NCBI GenBank assembly: GCA_009733775.1
Contig: WOGZ01000313.1
Span: 1-38,332 of the forward strand
Direction: 5' to 3'
Source: Alectoria sarmentosa
Lineage: Eukaryota; Ascomycota; Lecanoromycetes; Lecanorales; Parmeliaceae
DNA: 38,332 nt
In this document: positions 34,674 to 38,332 of the stretch, one piece after another
Numbering within the stretch: the stretch's first letter is position 1
Layout of the letters: every line of letters begins with the position of its first letter
Made by a program: the position numbers and the translations under genes
The notes under the pieces: generated by a model
The model's database searches: none
What the model saw: only the letters and a program-made list of their open reading frames with translations
Told to the model about the DNA's origin: nothing

Positions 34674-35775
34674 TTAAAAAATTATATAACATTGCGTAAC
34701 AATTTAAAAGTTAATTTTAATAATTTAATTTATTTATAAATAACTTCTCGCAATTCGAACGCGCGAAGTCAAATTTAATTTTTAAATTTTAAATTTAATT
34801 ATTTTTTCGACAATGAAATGTTTATATTATTAAAACAAATTGAAATAAATATTTAAAATTAATTATTAAATTATAAAAATTAAATAAGACAATTAATTGC
34901 AAAAATTTTAAATTTGAGATATTAATTTGAAAATTTCTTTACATTACGTAAATATTTATTTATAATAAAATACAATTTTTTGAACGATAACGTTATTTTA
35001 TAATTTATAAAATATAATATTACTTATTATAAATAAAGCAGTCGAGAATTTTACGTAAATGAGAGTTTTTTTCATTTTTTCTAATTATAATAACAATAAA
35101 CATTTTCTAGTTGTTAATAAAATAATAATAATATTATAAATTAAAATTATTTCAAAATTCAATGTTAAATTTAACAAGTCATTATTATAGATTTTAAATT
35201 TTTAACGTATTTTTAAACATTTTCGAGTATTTTAATTTTTTCAAAATTATCTTTCAATTTTTCGTATTTTTCGAAATTCAACGTATCGTTATACGTTCAT
35301 TTAATTATATAACGATTTTTCAATCATCGATTTTTATCATTTACAATTCAATTTCTTTAGAATTTCGAATTAATCGCTTTAATTTATTATATTTATTTTG
35401 ATATAATTTACGATAACACGCAACGCGAATCTTTAATCATTCGCGAATTTATTAAAAAAACGCAATATACACGCTTTAAATTTCCGTCGCTTTTTTATTA
35501 AATTTATAACTTTTCGAGATAATTATGTTGCGAAATAATTAAAGTTAATAATTAAGATAAACATTTAAATAAAATAAGAGAATATAAATAAAATAACATT
35601 TTTAAAATATTTAAAAAGAAATAATGTTAATAAATATTCGAAATTATTAAAAATAATAATAAATAGCAAAGTAAATATAAATATACGACGTTGTTTTTTC
35701 GTTTCTTTATTAATTTTGTTTTCGAAAATGTTATTACGATAACGAATATCTTAAAAAAGATATCTTATTTATAAA
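34674..35775. other. RIP-degraded A/T-rich block, no genes
   Basis: Composition as in the other blocks; no frames, arrays or element ends seen. Confidence 0.7.
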
Positions 35776-35935
35776 CAAGTTGATAACTAATTGAGAATAA
35801 AAACAATTTGTTAACAAAAATTAGAAATTGTTGACAAATTGTTGAAATATTGTTCGCGCATTGTTGATAAATTGTTAACATTAACAATTTGTTATTGAGA
35901 AATTGTTGAAAAATTTGTTAAAATGTGTTAACTAT
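35776..35935. repeat. Degenerate AATTGTTGA-type repeats with small palindrome
   Basis: At least seven occurrences of AAATTGTTGA, ATTGTTGAT, AATTTGTTAA and similar words in 160 bp, some in inverse orientation. It includes a perfect palindrome AAATTGTTAA-CA-TTAACAATTT at 35869-35890. TpG is kept here in contrast to the surroundings. Confidence 0.6.
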
Positions 35936-38277
35936 TCAAAATATGAAAGGTTTATCGAGACAAAAAAGATTTATCGAGACTTAACACATTTTGTATTTAA
36001 ATGCTTTATTGCAACTATTTAATTAATTAAATGTTTCATTTATTTTTAATAGATTATGAGCCCGAAATCGCGAGCATTCGTTTAATATTATTTATTTATC
36101 ATTTATAAATTAATTGATTCATCAATCAAACGTATAAAGAAATTTTTTTAAGAATTGAATCGTAATGTCAAAATTTAACGATAAAGTAATCATTCACTTT
36201 GCGATAATTAAATAATAATTTTCTTAAGTTTATTCATTACACGTAATTATTTTTATTAATAAATCGTACTTTGAATAATATTTAATTCAATTCAATTGTT
36301 TATTTATGTGATAATCGCAAATAATAAATCGTGAGACGTTGATTGCAATTCGTTTTCAAAGAATACGTTTAATTATTTATCAATTTCAATCTTTAAACGA
36401 TGAATCATATTTATAGCGTAATAATCGAATAACTTTTTGAAAAATCGCTTAACTTTGTAAATTGCATTTCAATTTTTTATTTAAAAAATGAAAAAACTGA
36501 GATTAAATCTGATCAAACGCGCGTTTTTCAATTAATCGATTAAACGTTATTAAATAATATAATTTCTTTATTTGTGAAACGAAAAAGAGATCGCAATACG
36601 TTATAAATTTTACTTTTAACGTTGTTATCATAACATCAATTATCAAATTGCTTTTAACGAAACATTAAATCAAAATTAATAATGATAGCGAATCGTTTAT
36701 AACAACGAGCATTTCATTACAAAACACGATTTTTGTTATATTAATAATCGTTATTATATTAACGACTTTCGTGTTAATTGTAATTGAAAAAAAATATAAA
36801 AGATTCTTAAATATTTTTTTTGATTTTAATTTATAAGCATCAAAAGATTCAATTACATTTATTAATTATATTTCTCGTCGAAATAAATTTAAACGCTTTA
36901 AATATTCTTTTTCTTTTTCTTTTTCTATAAATTAAAACAAATTTAAACATTTTCACATCTTCACGTTTTTTATATTTTTAAACATTTTTTAAAAAGAATT
37001 TCGAGCTCAATTCAAAAGAGCTCGATTAATAAAACGCATTTTTAAACGCGATTTTCTATTTTATAATCAAACATTAAATAAAATCTATTATTAATTTAAA
37101 ATGCGCTCGAAAAGCAAAGAGCGCGATTACGTATTTATTTATTTATTTGATAATATTATAATTTTCGATATCTTTATTCGCGAATTTTTTTTCGAATAAA
37201 TTAATAACGAAAATCTCTTTGAAATTATTATTCAATTTATTAAATTCAGTTTTCTCATTAACATTCAAATTTTTAATATTTTTAATAACACATTGAAATT
37301 ATTATTAAAATGTTCGAAGAAATCGTCGACGGAAAATTTAATAATATTCTTTCGCTTTATATTAAAAAATTCAAAAAATTCAAAAATTTTCAAATATGAT
37401 CTCGAAAGATGCGATAATTTCTTATATCGTAACGTTTTATCAAATTTATTAAAATGAAACAAAATGAAGTTTTTATTATATTTATCATTTTTGAAAATAT
37501 TTTATTTAATAAGTTCGCGATAATAATCGATATAATAATAAAAAAACGAATTAAATGAGATTTAAGACATAAAATCTACACTAATATCATCAAAAATCGT
37601 TTTGAAAACAATTTGTTTATAAATTATAAAAATAAGACTTATACACACATTTTATAAAATGTTATTTATAAAAATAATAAATTTAAAGGTTTCGATATAT
37701 TCAATAACTAATATCGTTAATTACTTAAATTAAATCTTGATTAATATAAAATGATAATTGATTTTGTTATTTATTTTAAAAGCATTTATAATAATATTAT
37801 TAACTTATCGTTTAAGTTGAAATTAAAAATTAATTTTTTCATATTTTTTTCACACGAATTTGAATAAAACGAATAACGTTTATTTAATTTATTATATTTA
37901 AAATTTAAAATTTATAAATGATATTAATATCGAGATAATTTATTCATTAAAATACGTTATTATTCGATTTATTTAAAATACGATCAATTCCTTTTTTGAG
38001 CGTTAAAACTTTATTTTTATATTCGCCGTTCAACGTTTCTTTCGTTTCATTATTTCAATTTTAAAATATATTATTATTATTAAATTTCAAAAAAACGGTA
38101 TGTTTGTTTTTAATAATAGAATTATTCAAAAGTTTATTAAATATTATATTTATTATTAAAAACATTATTATATTAAAGCGAAATGCGATTAACTTTTTAA
38201 TAAAAGTCGTTAAAACAATTTTAATAATAACTTTAACGACGATAATTATAGAAGAAATAACGATAAAAGAAATAACG
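35936..38277. other. A/T-rich block, less degraded, no genes
   Basis: Slightly richer in C/G and in CpA/TpG than other blocks between about 35.9 and 37.7 kb (for example GAGCCCGAAATCGCGAGC near 36058), but only one short minus frame of 65 codons (37265-37462) that looks like low-complexity A/T coding. A small CTTTTT microsatellite lies at about 36905-36926. No gene can be supported. Confidence 0.6.

Positions 38278-38332
<55 letters not shown>
38278..38332. repeat. (ATA)n microsatellite, runs off the window
   Basis: About 18 perfect ATA triplets up to the last base. It is preceded by a short duplication of GAAATAACGATAA. Its true length is unknown because the window ends inside it. Confidence 0.92.

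Noticed and set aside
37265..37462. 65-codon minus-strand frame
   Set aside because: Phe/Asn/Lys/Ile-rich low-complexity product expected by chance in A/T-rich DNA; no context of a gene.
1..38332. Mitochondrial origin because of extreme A/T content
   Set aside because: No mitochondrial genes or tRNAs are present, CpG is retained, LTR elements with transition-only divergence occur, and the one clear gene has nuclear-type introns.

Overview
The window looks like nuclear DNA of a filamentous ascomycete (Pezizomycotina; a Dothideomycete-like 'two-speed' genome is my inference). Most of it is extremely A/T-rich, dense in stop codons, and has few CpA/TpG dinucleotides, while the remaining C and G sit largely in CpG. 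Duplicated segments differ from one another almost only by transitions. This is the signature of repeat-induced point mutation (RIP). One island of ordinary base composition, about 23.85-27.95 kb, carries an intact gene with two short introns of fungal type.

Layout: 1-5.9 kb is RIP-degraded DNA with one inverted LTR copy (3593-3743). At 5896-6192 two LTRs of the same family lie head to tail inside a perfect 5-bp target duplication (CACAA). At 7585-16782 there is a degraded 9.2-kb LTR retrotransposon with two 141-bp LTRs (TG...TAACA). Its leader (about 7.73-9.18 kb) holds a cluster of GC-balanced minisatellites and a 52-bp-arm inverted repeat that look almost untouched by RIP, although the body behind them is wrecked. 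16.8-23.85 kb is featureless A/T-rich DNA.

The gene island contains a three-exon gene (24716-26511, 563 aa) for a conserved-looking protein that I do not recognise. It has a CxC-x3-CxC-x3-C-x7-CxC cysteine cluster and several basic stretches. The island's right edge shows a possible promoter and the first codons of a second + strand gene, cut off where the A/T-rich block begins (about 27.9 kb).

28-38.3 kb is A/T-rich again. It has a 22-bp tandem array, a second copy of a dispersed repeat also present near 6.5 kb, a long inverted repeat with polypurine/polypyrimidine arms (about 34.3-34.7 kb), an AATTGTTGA-type degenerate array, and an (ATA)n microsatellite running off the right end.

There are no rRNA or tRNA genes, CRISPR arrays or prokaryotic features. 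I found no convincing new biological system. The most interesting points are the RIP-spared minisatellite leader of the retroelement, the LTR dimer with intact target duplication, and the intact orphan gene stranded between RIP blocks.
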